A stretch of DNA of 64,000 bases from Rodentibacter genomosp. 2 (GCA_001999425.1 MLHP01000025.1:41123-105122); one strand, 5' to 3'; counted from the stretch's first letter, positions 9,979 to 19,633 are shown. Made by a program: numbers and translations. The notes: a model not told the origin generated them from the letters alone.

Positions 9979-10003
9979 GGCGGTTTTTTAACCGCCGTTT
10001 TTA
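9979..10003 (+). terminator. Terminator after ulaF
   Basis: GGCGGTT (9979-9985) pairs with AACCGCC (9990-9996) with a TTTT loop, followed by a run of T. It lies only about 17 bp before the ATG of the next gene, so part of the transcription may read through. Confidence 0.7.
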
Positions 10004-10019
10004 TCTAAGAGGAATAAAA

Positions 10020-10838
10020 ATGAATTACAAAGTTATTGCTTTTGATCTTGACGGCACATTATTAAATTCTGAAGGGGGGATTTTGCCGGAAAATAAATTA
10101 GCAATTCAAGCCGCCATAAATAAAGGAATTAAAGTTTTGTTGGTAACAGGGCGACACCATACTGCCGTAAAACCTTATTATCGTGAATTAGGTTTAGACA
10201 CGCCAATTATCTGTTGCAATGGAGCCTATGTTTATGATGTAGCCACGGATTCCACACCTTTTGCTAATCCGCTTTCTAAGCAACAAGCGCAATTAATTTA
10301 TGATGTAGCGGAAAGACATCGCTGTCATCTATTAATGTACTCTCGAGATTCAATGAATTATGCACAACTTAATCCTCACATGGAAAATTTTCTTAAATGG
10401 GTTGAAACTTGTCCTGCTGATGTGCGTCCTGATGTACGTAAAGTGGAAAGTATTCAAGAGGTGATTGACCACCATCACCCCATTTGGAAGTGTGTTATTA
10501 GCGCAGAAAATAAAGATATTATGAATAATGTGGTTAATGAACTACCGATTTCTCAATTTAGTTGTGAATGGTCTTGGGTCGATCGTGTGGATATTGCCAA
10601 TGCGGGTAATACAAAAGGTAGCAGACTACTTGCGTTATTAAAAGACTGGGGAATTGAACCGCAAGAAGTGATTGCATTTGGCGATAATCATAATGACATC
10701 AGTATGTTAAGTGCGGTCGGTTTAGGGGTTGCTATGGGCAATGCGGAAGATGAAGTGAAATCACAGGCTAAACAGGTGACGACATTGAATAATGAGAGCG
10801 GCATTGCACAAGTATTAAAAAATACCTTATCACTCTAA
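10020..10838 (+). CDS. ybhA: HAD-IIB phosphatase of the YbhA (pyridoxal phosphatase) type
   Basis: The 272-residue haloacid-dehalogenase hydrolase has the catalytic DxD near residues 9-11 (FDLDGTLL), a second motif VTGRHH, and C-terminal GDNHNDISML with the metal-binding acidic residues. The segments ICCNGAYVYD and CEWSWVDRVDIA follow E. coli YbhA, a pyridoxal-phosphate and sugar-phosphate phosphatase, more closely than YidA or Cof. The substrate is inferred from the family only. It follows ulaF on the same strand and may be partly co-transcribed, so a role on ula sugar phosphates is possible but not shown. Confidence 0.8.
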   Translation: MNYKVIAFDLDGTLLNSEGGILPENKLAIQAAINKGIKVLLVTGRHHTAVKPYYRELGLDTPIICCNGAYVYDVATDSTPFANPLSKQQAQLIYDVAERHRCHLLMYSRDSMNYAQLNPHMENFLKWVETCPADVRPDVRKVESIQEVIDHHHPIWKCVISAENKDIMNNVVNELPISQFSCEWSWVDRVDIANAGNTKGSRLLALLKDWGIEPQEVIAFGDNHNDISMLSAVGLGVAMGNAEDEVKSQAKQVTTLNNESGIAQVLKNTLSL

Positions 10839-10889
10839 TTTTCAGTTTTTAATACTAAGGGACAAAACATCTCTATTCCTTCCTAAGAA

Positions 10890-10917
10890 AAAGTGCGGTC
10901 AATTCTGACCGCACTTT
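10890..10917. terminator. Uptake-signal terminator between ybhA and torZ
   Basis: AAAGTGCGGTCA (10890-10901) pairs perfectly with TGACCGCACTTT (10906-10917) across a 4-base loop. It lies between two convergent genes. Confidence 0.7.
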
Positions 10918-10937
10918 CAATGATTCTAAAACGAGAT

Positions 10938-13418
10938 TTATACGGCATATTTAGGTTGTTTAAACACCGTCACTTCCGGTACAACGCCCGTATATTTTTC
11001 CACTTGTACAATACAAGTATTTGGTGAATTACCTTGTGCTAATTTTGATGTGCCTTCATCTCGGGTAAGCACGTTTGGACTGCCATTTTTACACAGCGGT
11101 TTTTCGCTTTCACCTAGGTCGAGCGGATCATACCATGCTCCCTCATGTAATCCGAGCGTGCCTTTAATAATCCCTTCGGTAACCACTGCACCGGCTAATA
11201 CCTGACCGCAAACATTGTGGATTCGAACTATATCCCCATCAACAATACCACGTGGTTTGGCGTCTTCAGGATGAATTAATACCGGTTCACGATCATTCAC
11301 CGCATATTTTTGGCGTAATGAAGTATGAGCCAATTGACTGTGTAAACGATAGTAGGCATGAGGCGTGACTAAAGCAAGCGGATAGTCTTCAGTGGTATTA
11401 CCGGCAAATTCTTCCGGCTCCATCCAACTCGGATGACCTTTACAATCGTCATAATTCATCTTCGCGACAACATCAGAGTAAATCTCAATTTTGCCTGATG
11501 GTGTTCCAAGCGGATTGAGTAGCGGATCTTCACGAAATTCCGCATATCGTACCCATTTTTTTGCTGTCTCGTTTGCTTCAAACATTAACGGTTTGTTTTC
11601 TTCCCAGAATCGTTCAAAACGAGGCAATGCAACACGATTGTGACGTGCGGCAGTGAAGGCGGTTTTATAGAAATCTTCCAGCCATTCCATTTCCGTTTTG
11701 CCTTCGGTAAATTCCTCTTCTTTCCCTGCGCGTTTGGCGAGTTCGGCAAAAATATTGAAGTCATTTTTTGCCTCAAATTGTGGCGCTACAACTTGTTTCA
11801 TCGGGTAAATTGAGAACATAGAATAGTCCCCCCCCATGGTTAAATCATTACGTTCGTAACTTGTTGTTGCCGGCAAAACAATATCCGCCATACGGGCTGT
11901 TGGCGTCCAATTTACCTCATTAACGATGAAGGTTTCCGGTTTTTGGAACGCTTTTACTAATAAATTTGTATTTTGATGCTGTGTGAATGGATTGCCGCCC
12001 GCCCAATATACGACTTTAATCTCCGGATAGGTAATTTTTGTCCCATTGTAATCAATGGTTTTTCCCGGATTGAGTAGGGCATCTGCAATACGAGCCACAG
12101 GGAAAGAAAATTTTGCCGCATCATCCAGCCAGGTTTTCTCACCTGTTCCGACAGACGGAGTTGCACTGATTGAACCAATAGTACCGCCCGTAGCTGTTGG
12201 TACACCACCATTTGCATAGTGATAGCTAAAACCAAAACCGCCACCCGGTAAGCCAATTTGACCAAGCATTGAGGCAAGGGTAACTAACATCCAGTGGGAT
12301 TGTTCACCGTGACGTTGACGCTGTATTCCCCATCCGCCCATTAACATGGTGCGTTTGGTAATAAAATCATTTGCTAATTGTTTAATGATTTCCACCGGCA
12401 CACCACAGATTTTGCTTGCCCATTCCGCAGTTTTAGGTTGACCATCTGTTTTACCGAGTAGGTAATCTTCAAATTTGCTGTAACCTGTTGTGTATTTTTT
12501 TAAGAATGCTTTATCGTGTTTATTTTCGCTTACCAAGGTATGAGCGATCCCTAGCATTAACGGCACATCCGTTGCAGTATTCACAGGAACCCATTCCGCA
12601 CCGAGCATTTGGCAGGTTTCACTTTTTATCGGATCGATACAGATAATGCGCTTACCTGTGGCTTGGAATTTTTTGAAATATTCGATTCCTTTCTGATCCG
12701 AAGACATCCAAGCAATACGTAACGTGGTGAGTGGATTCGCCCCCCAAAGCACAATAATATCACTGCTTTCAAGTAATACTTCCCAACTGGTTTGTTGTTC
12801 ATAGACCTCAATCGTGCCAAGTACATGCGGCATAATCACTTGTGCCGCACCAGTAGAGTAGTCGCCTTTATAACCTACAAAGCCACCGGTAATATTCATA
12901 TAACGTTGTAATAGTGTACGGGAGGCATGAAGTGCGCCGCTACTGAACCAACCGTAAGAACCGGCATAAATTGCACTTGAGCCGTGTTGTTGGCGCACTT
13001 TATGGAGTTGGTTATGCACAAGATCAAGCGCTTGTTCCCAAGAAACCCGTACCCACTCATCACGCCCGCGCATGGTTGTATCACTATTCCCCGGATTTTC
13101 TAAATAGCCTTTGCGTACCATTGGGTATTTCACACGGGTTTCGCTATAAAGTTGATCGGCGACCACGGTTTGTAATTCATTAGGAACAGCGGGTTCAATG
13201 GCTGCGCCGGATTTTACTGCTTTGCCGTCCTGCACTACCACGCCAATCGGCCCCCAGTGTGCGGCGGTGACAACAGTTTTTAATTCAGGCTCTGCTGCAA
13301 CCGCACTTTTAGACAGCACCGCACCGACCATACCACTAGAAAGCGACGCACTTGCTACGCCAAGAGATGTATTTTTTAAGAAATCACGGCGTTTTTGATT
13401 AATATTATTCTTTTTCAT
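10938..13418 (-). CDS. torZ: Periplasmic molybdenum S-/N-oxide reductase TorZ (MtsZ/BisC type)
   Basis: The 826-residue enzyme of the DMSO-reductase family binds a molybdopterin guanine dinucleotide cofactor. A Tat signal is visible (QKRRDFLKN, Arg10-Arg11) with a cleavage-like SAVA near residue 40. The segment AGSYGWFSSG carries the conserved molybdenum-ligand Ser region, and there is no iron-sulfur cysteine cluster at the N terminus. The family reduces trimethylamine N-oxide, biotin sulfoxide or methionine sulfoxide; the H. influenzae relative is known as MtsZ. It receives electrons from the cytochrome encoded just upstream (torY, about 30 bp away). Confidence 0.9.
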   Translation of the reverse strand: MKKNNINQKRRDFLKNTSLGVASASLSSGMVGAVLSKSAVAAEPELKTVVTAAHWGPIGVVVQDGKAVKSGAAIEPAVPNELQTVVADQLYSETRVKYPMVRKGYLENPGNSDTTMRGRDEWVRVSWEQALDLVHNQLHKVRQQHGSSAIYAGSYGWFSSGALHASRTLLQRYMNITGGFVGYKGDYSTGAAQVIMPHVLGTIEVYEQQTSWEVLLESSDIIVLWGANPLTTLRIAWMSSDQKGIEYFKKFQATGKRIICIDPIKSETCQMLGAEWVPVNTATDVPLMLGIAHTLVSENKHDKAFLKKYTTGYSKFEDYLLGKTDGQPKTAEWASKICGVPVEIIKQLANDFITKRTMLMGGWGIQRQRHGEQSHWMLVTLASMLGQIGLPGGGFGFSYHYANGGVPTATGGTIGSISATPSVGTGEKTWLDDAAKFSFPVARIADALLNPGKTIDYNGTKITYPEIKVVYWAGGNPFTQHQNTNLLVKAFQKPETFIVNEVNWTPTARMADIVLPATTSYERNDLTMGGDYSMFSIYPMKQVVAPQFEAKNDFNIFAELAKRAGKEEEFTEGKTEMEWLEDFYKTAFTAARHNRVALPRFERFWEENKPLMFEANETAKKWVRYAEFREDPLLNPLGTPSGKIEIYSDVVAKMNYDDCKGHPSWMEPEEFAGNTTEDYPLALVTPHAYYRLHSQLAHTSLRQKYAVNDREPVLIHPEDAKPRGIVDGDIVRIHNVCGQVLAGAVVTEGIIKGTLGLHEGAWYDPLDLGESEKPLCKNGSPNVLTRDEGTSKLAQGNSPNTCIVQVEKYTGVVPEVTVFKQPKYAV

Positions 13419-13448
13419 TTCAACCTCGTTTTTAACATGAGAAGTGAA

Positions 13449-14546
13449 TTATTTCGCAGCCATATCTTTGGCGCTACGTTGTAAATAAATAGTTAAAGCA
13501 CGCACTTCATCTTTATTCATAGAAGTCCGATCTTTCATGGAGTTCACTACACCGATCCATTGGTTTGCCGTATAGTGATCGGCACTAATTGCTGCGTGGC
13601 AACTACTACAATTTGCTTGATTTAACTGGCTACCGTATTGATTAAGTGCGGTTAAATCTGACGACATTTTTTCTTTTGGTACAGAAACAATAAAGCTCAC
13701 TTCTTTCCAATCGGAATCGGTTACTTCATCATGTTTGGTTTGTAGGATTTTCATACCTTTACGCGCTTCTTCATCGACTAATGCTACGGTAATGCGTTTA
13801 CCTAATTCTAGATAAACCACAGAATCTGCGCCAACTTGTTGCCAGCCGTGTAAGGTACCCTGTAATTGCTCGCCTTTTGCTTGCCAATTCGTTATTTCCG
13901 CATAAGGCATTAGTCGGATATCACCGCCTTGTTCACCTTGTGCCGAAGTCATTTCTTTTGCATAAATAGACGAATCTTGAGTGATATTTCCACCTAAAGA
14001 GGTTGCTGATTGTGCTCCTTCATCACCGTGAGATTCAGGTAAGAAATGTACGATACCTTTGTGGCAATCAATACAGGTCTGTCCATTGGCTTTTGCGCTA
14101 ATATGGGTTTGTTTGGCTAATTTTGCTTGTGCGGAAAGTTCCATTGCATCAAAACTGTGGCAGCTACGGCAGGTTTCGGAATCCGTTGATTTCATTTCAT
14201 CCCATACGCGTTGTGCCATTTCTGCTCGGTGTGCTTCGTATTTCTGTTTAGAATCCAGTTTGCCTTGCAATTCATACCACACATCTTTCAGGGCGATGAA
14301 TTTTGCTTTCAGATAATGCCAGCCTTCTTGCGGAACATGACAATCGGCACATTCTGCACGAATACCTTTTGCATTCGCAAAATGGGTTGAACCTTCCCAT
14401 TCTTGTTGCGGGTGAGTCATGGAATGGCAATTAACACAAAATTCTGGTGAGCTGGTTTTATGCATAATTGTTTGTGTTCCCCACAACGCCACTGCCCCTA
14501 TGCCGATAAAGCAGAGTGCGGTCAGAATTTTGGTTGTTTTTGACAT
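13449..14546 (-). CDS. torY: Pentahaem c-type cytochrome TorY
   Basis: The 365-residue protein has an N-terminal membrane anchor and five CxxCH haem motifs (CVNCH, CADCH, CRSCH, CIDCH, CSSCH). The first four form the NapC/NirT-like domain, and the fifth sits in the C-terminal extension typical of TorC/TorY. It passes electrons from the menaquinol pool to the reductase encoded by the next gene. The gene starts the torY-torZ operon and is preceded by a likely FNR-dependent promoter. The N-terminal anchor contains the peptide ILTAL, encoded by a degenerate uptake signal. Confidence 0.93.
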   Translation of the reverse strand: MSKTTKILTALCFIGIGAVALWGTQTIMHKTSSPEFCVNCHSMTHPQQEWEGSTHFANAKGIRAECADCHVPQEGWHYLKAKFIALKDVWYELQGKLDSKQKYEAHRAEMAQRVWDEMKSTDSETCRSCHSFDAMELSAQAKLAKQTHISAKANGQTCIDCHKGIVHFLPESHGDEGAQSATSLGGNITQDSSIYAKEMTSAQGEQGGDIRLMPYAEITNWQAKGEQLQGTLHGWQQVGADSVVYLELGKRITVALVDEEARKGMKILQTKHDEVTDSDWKEVSFIVSVPKEKMSSDLTALNQYGSQLNQANCSSCHAAISADHYTANQWIGVVNSMKDRTSMNKDEVRALTIYLQRSAKDMAAK

Positions 14547-14606
14547 AGATGTACTCCAAATTGATAAAAATAATAAAAAGATAAATAACTATTAATAGTT
14601 AACAGT

Positions 14607-14647
14607 ATTTTAAAGAAATTGAGTTAATGAGTGATGATCTAAGTCAA
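14607..14647 (-). promoter_or_regulatory. Predicted FNR-dependent promoter of torY-torZ
   Basis: On the minus strand 14647-14634 reads TTGACTTAGATCAT, 8 of 10 to the FNR consensus TTGAT-N4-ATCAA. A -10 element TAAAAT lies at 14612-14607. Transcription would start near 14600, placing the box at about -40, the usual class II activator position. The site is predicted by eye. Confidence 0.45.
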
Positions 14648-14726
14648 GGAAGTGGGATATAAGAGGATTTTTAAGTATTTTTATCTTAAATCATTATATA
14701 GTGATTTTTATAATGATTGGGGATAA

Positions 14727-14766
14727 AAAGTGCGGTCAAAAATACAAGAAATTTTGACCGAACTTT
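14727..14766 (-). terminator. Terminator after potD from an imperfect uptake-signal pair
   Basis: An AAAGTGCGGTCAAAA arm (from 14727) pairs with 14751-14766 with one mismatch, where one signal has decayed to CGAACTT. It lies just downstream of the leftward potD gene. Confidence 0.6.
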
Positions 14767-14789
14767 AAAAGTGTTTGAATTAGTTGGGA

Positions 14790-15872
14790 TTATTTCGCTG
14801 CTTTTAATTCTTGATAATATTGTTCGTAGTATTGAATTGCATCACCTACGTCATCCTGCCAATGGCTATTTTTTAATATTTCAGCTGTTGGATAGATTGA
14901 CGGATCTTCGGTAATTTCTTTTGGTAATACTTTTTTCGCTTCAACGTTGGCAGTTGGGTAGCCAATCGCGAGGGTTAATTTTTCAGCCGCTTTTGCACCT
15001 AACATATAATTGATAAGTTTATGTGCGCCATCAGGGTTTTTTGAAGTTGCCGGAATCGCTAAGGTATCAACCCAAAGTACAGGGCCTTCTTTTGGAAATA
15101 CCATGTCTAATGGTGCTTGCTCTTTTTTAGCGATACGCACGGAACCATTCCATAACTGACCGACTTCTACTTCACCGGAGATGAAAGAGTTAGCCGGGTT
15201 GTCAGAATTGAAAGAAAGAACATTTGGACGTAATTTCAATAATTCTTCATAGGCTTGTTTGATGATAGCCGGATCTTGAGTGTTCGGGTCTTGACCAATT
15301 TTTAATAGTGCAATGTTAAATACTTCACGGGCATCATCTAGTAATTGTACTTTATTGGCAAACTCAGGTTTCCATAAATCGCCCCAAGAGGTGAAATCCG
15401 CCCCTTTGTAAGTATTGGTGTTAAACGCAATACCCGGTGCACCTAATAATTGAGGAAGTGAGTATTTGTTTCCTTTGTCATAAGGTTTGTCGAGCCAATC
15501 AGGATCTAATTCTTTAATTACAGGTAATTTACTGTGATCAAGTTCTTTTAACATTCCTTCGCGTGCCATTTTTGACACAAAGTAGTTAGAAGGTGCGATA
15601 ACGTCATAACCGCCGGCTGCACCTTGGGTTTTGAGTTTTGCATACATGGTTTCGTTTGATTCAAGACTTGAAACGATAACTTTAATGCCGGTTTCTTTGG
15701 TAAAATCATCCAATAGACCATCCGGAACATATTCGGTCCAAGTATATAAGTACACAGTATCATTAGCAGTAGCCGGTGCGTTTGCATTTTCAGACTTGTT
15801 TTCTTTATCATTACAAGCTGTTAAGGTTGCAGCCACTAAACCGGCGGTAATTAAACCTGCAAATTTTTTCAT
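14790..15872 (-). CDS. potD: Spermidine/putrescine-binding protein PotD
   Basis: The 360-residue extracytoplasmic binding protein of the polyamine ABC importer shows the family motifs LYTWTEYVP near the mature start, FDVxAPSNYF-like DVIAPSNYFV, and LWNGSVRIAK. The signal peptide ends in the lipobox LTAC (Cys20), so it should be a lipoprotein rather than a soluble periplasmic protein as in E. coli. The ATG at 15872 was chosen over an upstream one because it has a GGAG ribosome site and gives a normal signal peptide. Two hairpins with T-runs separate it from potC. Confidence 0.92.
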   Translation of the reverse strand: MKKFAGLITAGLVAATLTACNDKENKSENANAPATANDTVYLYTWTEYVPDGLLDDFTKETGIKVIVSSLESNETMYAKLKTQGAAGGYDVIAPSNYFVSKMAREGMLKELDHSKLPVIKELDPDWLDKPYDKGNKYSLPQLLGAPGIAFNTNTYKGADFTSWGDLWKPEFANKVQLLDDAREVFNIALLKIGQDPNTQDPAIIKQAYEELLKLRPNVLSFNSDNPANSFISGEVEVGQLWNGSVRIAKKEQAPLDMVFPKEGPVLWVDTLAIPATSKNPDGAHKLINYMLGAKAAEKLTLAIGYPTANVEAKKVLPKEITEDPSIYPTAEILKNSHWQDDVGDAIQYYEQYYQELKAAK

Positions 15873-15900
15873 TTTTGTTTGTTCTCCGTAAAAGAGGGGT

Positions 15901-15928
15901 AAAAAAACCACCTACAGGAATTGTAGGT
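15901..15928 (-). terminator. Hairpin and T-run between potC and potD (second)
   Basis: ACCTACA (15910-15916) pairs with TGTAGGT (15922-15928). Reading leftward, it is followed by a run of seven T (complement of 15901-15907). Confidence 0.6.
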
Positions 15929-15929
15929 A

Positions 15930-15961
15930 TAAAAAAACGCCTTGATTGTGCGTCAAGGCGT
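15930..15961 (-). terminator. Terminator between potC and potD (first)
   Basis: ACGCCTTGA (15937-15945) pairs with TCAAGGCGT (15953-15961). Leftward transcripts meet a seven-T run directly after the stem. This is a strong intrinsic terminator inside the potABCD order. Confidence 0.75.
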
Positions 15962-16004
15962 ATTCTATTTGATATTAAAAGGTTTGTGAAACCTTTTATT
16001 GTGT

Positions 16005-16775
16005 CTAGTAATTATTTTTACGCGTAATGAGCTGGCTTAAAATTACCAGTGCCAATGAAAGCACAATCATGATGGTTGCCAGTGCATTGACTTCAGGTGT
16101 TACGCCGGTTTTTACCAATGAGAAGATACGTAACGGTAAAATTTCATAGCTGACACCACTCACAAATGAGGAAACCACAACATCATCCAGTGAGATGGTG
16201 AAACTTAATAGCCAACCTGAAACGATTGCAGGCAAGGCAAGCGGAATAATGATTTTGCGTAAAATCGTCACTTCGCTTGCTCCCAAGTCTTTTGCCGCCT
16301 CCAACATTTTGGAATCAAATCCGTTTAAGCGGGAGAAAATTGTTACGGTAACATAAGGTAAACAGAAGGTAACGTGTGCCAAGAGTAATGACCAAAAACC
16401 TAATGAAATCCCTACAACCATAAATAATGCCAACAAAGACACGGCCATAACGATATCCGGCGACATCATCACAATAAATAACATACCGCTTACCGCTTGT
16501 TTACCGCGGAAACGATAACGATACAATGCGATTGCGGTTAAACCGCCCACAATGGTTGCTAAGGTGGCGGCAAAAAACGCAATAGTTACCGAGTGGATTG
16601 CGGCTTGAATTAAGGTATCGTTATTAAATAAACGCTCGTACCAGTTCCAACTAAATCCTTTCCAACTCAAACCGTAACGGTCGGCATTGAAAGAATTAGT
16701 CACCAAAATGACGATTGGGATATACAAATAAGCGTATACCACAAACATAAAGATATTGCGTAGTAAACGGCTCAT
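16005..16775 (-). CDS. potC: Polyamine ABC transporter permease PotC
   Basis: The 256-residue inner-membrane permease has about six transmembrane helices and the binding-protein-dependent transport loop EAAKDLGAS, which docks on the ATPase PotA. It forms the channel with PotB. Its start overlaps the end of potB by one base (16775), so translation is coupled. The C-terminal end is followed by three hairpins before potD. Confidence 0.95.
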   Translation of the reverse strand: MSRLLRNIFMFVVYAYLYIPIVILVTNSFNADRYGLSWKGFSWNWYERLFNNDTLIQAAIHSVTIAFFAATLATIVGGLTAIALYRYRFRGKQAVSGMLFIVMMSPDIVMAVSLLALFMVVGISLGFWSLLLAHVTFCLPYVTVTIFSRLNGFDSKMLEAAKDLGASEVTILRKIIIPLALPAIVSGWLLSFTISLDDVVVSSFVSGVSYEILPLRIFSLVKTGVTPEVNALATIMIVLSLALVILSQLITRKNNY

Positions 16776-17635
16776 TATTCCAACTCCACTTTTTTATTTA
16801 GTAGTTTATTTGCACGATAGTAAACGAAGATAAGCAATGCCATCAAAATCGTTAAACCGATACTAATTGCAGAACCGAACGGCCAGTTACGGGAAATTAA
16901 GAATTCGCTCTTAATTACGTTCCCTACCAGCAAGACTTTCGCTCCGCCCAATAAATCCGCTACATAGAACATTCCCATTGCCGGTAATAGTACTAGTAAA
17001 CAACCGGCAACAATACCCGGCATGGTTAACGGCAAAATGACGCGGAAGAAACGTTGGAATGCATTTGCGCCTAAGTCTTTTGCGGCTTCCAGTAAACGTC
17101 CATCTAATTTTTCAATGGCAGAGTAGAGCGGAAGAATCATAAACGGTAGAAGCAAATAAACTAAACCGATGATAACCGCAACTTCCGTATTCAAAATACG
17201 AATCGGTTCGCTCAAAATCCCCATTTCCATTAGCATGGTATTCAGTACGCCTTTCACCCCGAGGAAGATTTTCATTCCATAAATACGGATCAGCGAATTT
17301 GTCCAAAACGGTAATACCACAAGAAACAATAAGAGCGGTCGATATTTCGGGTGAATTTTGCTGACCATAAAGGCGAACGGATAGCCAATCAGTAAGCAAA
17401 TAATCGTTGCAATACCGGACATATACAAGGAATTCCACACCACCTGTGCATAAAGCGGGTTGAACAGGTTGATGTAGTTATCAAAATTAAACGGCAAAGC
17501 ATAGAAGTTGCTACCATCTCGGGTTAAAAAACTTACCGCTAACACCAATAGGTTTGGAATCAGCACAAAGAAGATTAGCCAAGCGAAGATAATTGCAACA
17601 GTAATTTTCTGAAATTTGTTATTAATTATCTTCAT
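16775..17635 (-). CDS. potB: Polyamine ABC transporter permease PotB
   Basis: The 286-residue inner-membrane permease has six predicted helices and the EAA loop [12 protein letters not shown]. The start was set at the ATG 17635 ([11 protein letters not shown]), which lies inside the last codons of potA (14-base overlap) and fits the usual PotB length. A longer reading from 17713 would run against potA and add 26 unconserved residues. Confidence 0.93.
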   Translation of the reverse strand: MKIINNKFQKITVAIIFAWLIFFVLIPNLLVLAVSFLTRDGSNFYALPFNFDNYINLFNPLYAQVVWNSLYMSGIATIICLLIGYPFAFMVSKIHPKYRPLLLFLVVLPFWTNSLIRIYGMKIFLGVKGVLNTMLMEMGILSEPIRILNTEVAVIIGLVYLLLPFMILPLYSAIEKLDGRLLEAAKDLGANAFQRFFRVILPLTMPGIVAGCLLVLLPAMGMFYVADLLGGAKVLLVGNVIKSEFLISRNWPFGSAISIGLTILMALLIFVYYRANKLLNKKVELE

Positions 17636-18737
17636 CGTTGAGTACAACCTCCCAGCCTTCGTGCCATGTAATGCCCACACGTTGCCCGACGCTGTGATCC
17701 ATATGAGGATCATCTTCGTTAAAGAATTCGCTCACAAGTACACGCATACCACTATGGTCGAATTCTACGGTAGATTCTAATGTCATGCCTTTATAAGTGC
17801 GGTCGATAATATGACCGATAATTGCCTTAGATTGTTCGTTTTCATCAAGTTCTTCAATCACAATATCTTCGGGACGAAGGAGAACTTGAAGTTTTTGATC
17901 TTTTTCTACCGGCATATCAGTATAGATATCACAGACACGACCTTCTACATTTGCCAGTACCACGTTCTCGGATTTACGTTCAATTACGGTTGCATTAAAG
18001 ACATTAATTTCACCAATGAAACGTGCGACAAATAAGTTTGCTGGTTCTTCATAAATCTCTCGTGGCGAGCCGTCTTGAGCGATCTTTCCTTTACGTAACA
18101 ACACGATGCGATCAGACATAGTGATCGCTTCTTCTTGATCGTGGGTGACGAAAATAAAGGTAATTCCCAATTGGCGTTGCAATACCTTAAGTTCGTATTG
18201 CATTTGTTTACGCAGTTTATAATCTAAAGCAGATAACGATTCATCCAATAATAATACTTTCGGTTTATTAACTACTGCACGGGCAATAGCAATACGTTGC
18301 TGTTGACCGCCTGATAATTGGGTCGGTTTACGATCCGCCATCTCTTCCAACTGAACCATATGCAAGGCTTCCAACACTCGCGGTTTGATTTCAGCCTCGG
18401 GTACTTTTTGCATACGTAAGCCGAAAGCCACGTTTTCAAAAATGGTCATATGTGGGAACAGCGCATAACTTTGAAAAACGGTATTGATATGGCGTTTTTC
18501 TGCAGGGACATTGGTAATGTCTTCACCGTCCAGAATAATATGACCGGAATCTAGTTCTTCTAGACCCGCCAATAAGCGCAAAACTGTTGTTTTACCACAG
18601 CCGGAAGGGCCAAGAATAGTGACAAATTCACCGTTATTAATGGTTAAGTTAAAATCGTTAATGATGGTGTTAGAACCGTAAGATTTTTTGACTGAACGAA
18701 GCTCAATGATAGGCTTGTTTTGAACCGGATTTTCCAC
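17622..18737 (-). CDS. potA: Polyamine ABC transporter ATPase PotA
   Basis: This is the ATPase that energises spermidine/putrescine import. Walker [10 protein letters not shown], signature LSGGQQQR, Walker [13 protein letters not shown] and the switch His in FVTHDQEE are all present, followed by a C-terminal TOBE domain. The start is uncertain. GTG 18737 gives a product of 371 residues beginning like H. influenzae PotA as I remember it, while an ATG at 18800 would add 21 residues. It heads the leftward potABC order, with an uptake signal inside the gene near 17796. Confidence 0.93.
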   Translation of the reverse strand: MENPVQNKPIIELRSVKKSYGSNTIINDFNLTINNGEFVTILGPSGCGKTTVLRLLAGLEELDSGHIILDGEDITNVPAEKRHINTVFQSYALFPHMTIFENVAFGLRMQKVPEAEIKPRVLEALHMVQLEEMADRKPTQLSGGQQQRIAIARAVVNKPKVLLLDESLSALDYKLRKQMQYELKVLQRQLGITFIFVTHDQEEAITMSDRIVLLRKGKIAQDGSPREIYEEPANLFVARFIGEINVFNATVIERKSENVVLANVEGRVCDIYTDMPVEKDQKLQVLLRPEDIVIEELDENEQSKAIIGHIIDRTYKGMTLESTVEFDHSGMRVLVSEFFNEDDPHMDHSVGQRVGITWHEGWEVVLNDEDN

Positions 18738-18999
18738 TAGCTTTGGTTTTCTCCCTAATTTCACCAATAAGTTGGTACTGAGTAGAAACAAAACCTGCAA
18801 GAATGCAGGGGCGACATAAAAAATAAGTGCCTATGATATAGTGAATTCTCAATAATGCAAAGGACTTAATGCTTAGGGATACAAAAAAATTTTGAGCAAT
18901 AAAAACAATCAAAAAATTAACCGCACTTTTTCTTTTCTAGCGGGTTTTTAGTTACTTATTGAATGTTTGTTATATATCAAGAATCTATTGTTAAATTTA

Positions 19000-19043
19000 G
19001 GAGCTGACGTAGATTAACATACTAGCTAATCTACGTCAGCCCC
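19000..19043. repeat. Inverted repeat like collapsed insertion-sequence ends
   Basis: GCTGACGTAGATTA (19003-19016) is repeated exactly as its complement TAATCTACGTCAGC (19027-19040) around a 10-base spacer. The match extends outward with one mismatch to GGAGC and GCCCC. The right end abuts the pepT remnant. GGGG-type ends of this kind are what I recall for IS1016 (IS1595 family) in Haemophilus. No 8-bp target duplication is seen, so an internal deletion or recombination is more likely than a fresh insertion. Confidence 0.5.
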
Positions 19044-19475
19044 TAGATCATTTTGTGGGTGACATTGAGAAAGCAGAATTAAATTATTTAATTCGTGATT
19101 TTGATTTGCAATCTTTTGAGCAATGTAAACAATTTATTCAGGATTGGACGGCAAAATTTAATGCTGAAAGAAAGTTAAAACAACCTGTTGAATGTGTGAT
19201 TCACGACAGTTATCAAAATATGTATGAGGTTGTTCAAAAAGCGCCACAATCAATTTCTATTGCTGAAAAGGCTATGGATTTGAGCCATAAAGGTGATTCA
19301 TAAACCGATTCGTGGTGGAACAGATGGCGCATTTTTAGCTGAAAAAGGTTTGCCTTGTCCGAATATTTTTACTGGCGGATACAATTTTCATAGTAAACAT
19401 GAATTGATCTCTTTGGAGGGAATGGAAAAAGCAGTGGAAGTCATTACTGAAATTGTGAAATTCAAGAAAATGTAA
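19044..19475 (+). pseudogene. pepT: Remnant of peptidase T (pepT), 5' end lost and frameshifted
   Basis: Translation from 19046 gives DHFVGDIEKAELNYLIRDFD, which matches the middle of PepT, an aminotripeptidase of family M20. The C-terminal part, from 19293, gives [29 protein letters not shown] and the usual [10 protein letters not shown] end. Two things are broken: the first part of the gene is missing where the inverted repeat begins, and the frame shifts by one base near 19290-19303, where frame one stops. In H. influenzae pepT lies next to potABCD as I recall it, so the remnant marks an old gene position. It cannot make an active enzyme. Confidence 0.88.
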
Positions 19476-19586
19476 ATTTTCCCTTGCTTTTGTAAAGAAG
19501 TGTAAATATAATTGCCAACGTTTTATCGAGATTCCTTTTGATAAAGCTAAACTTTAGAGATTTTATTCATAAATTCCTTTTGATAC

Positions 19587-19612
19587 CCCCCTGAGTAATC
19601 AGGGGGTTTTTT
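19587..19612 (+). terminator. Terminator after the pepT remnant
   Basis: CCCCCTGA (19587-19594) pairs with TCAGGGGG (19599-19606) around GTAA, followed by six T. Confidence 0.8.
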
Positions 19613-19633
19613 ATACTTCTTTTTAATTCCCAA

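Noticed and set aside
18990..19060. Target-site duplication around the inverted repeat near pepT
   Set aside because: The 8 bases on each side (TAAATTTA and TAGATCAT) do not match, so a simple insertion event cannot be claimed.
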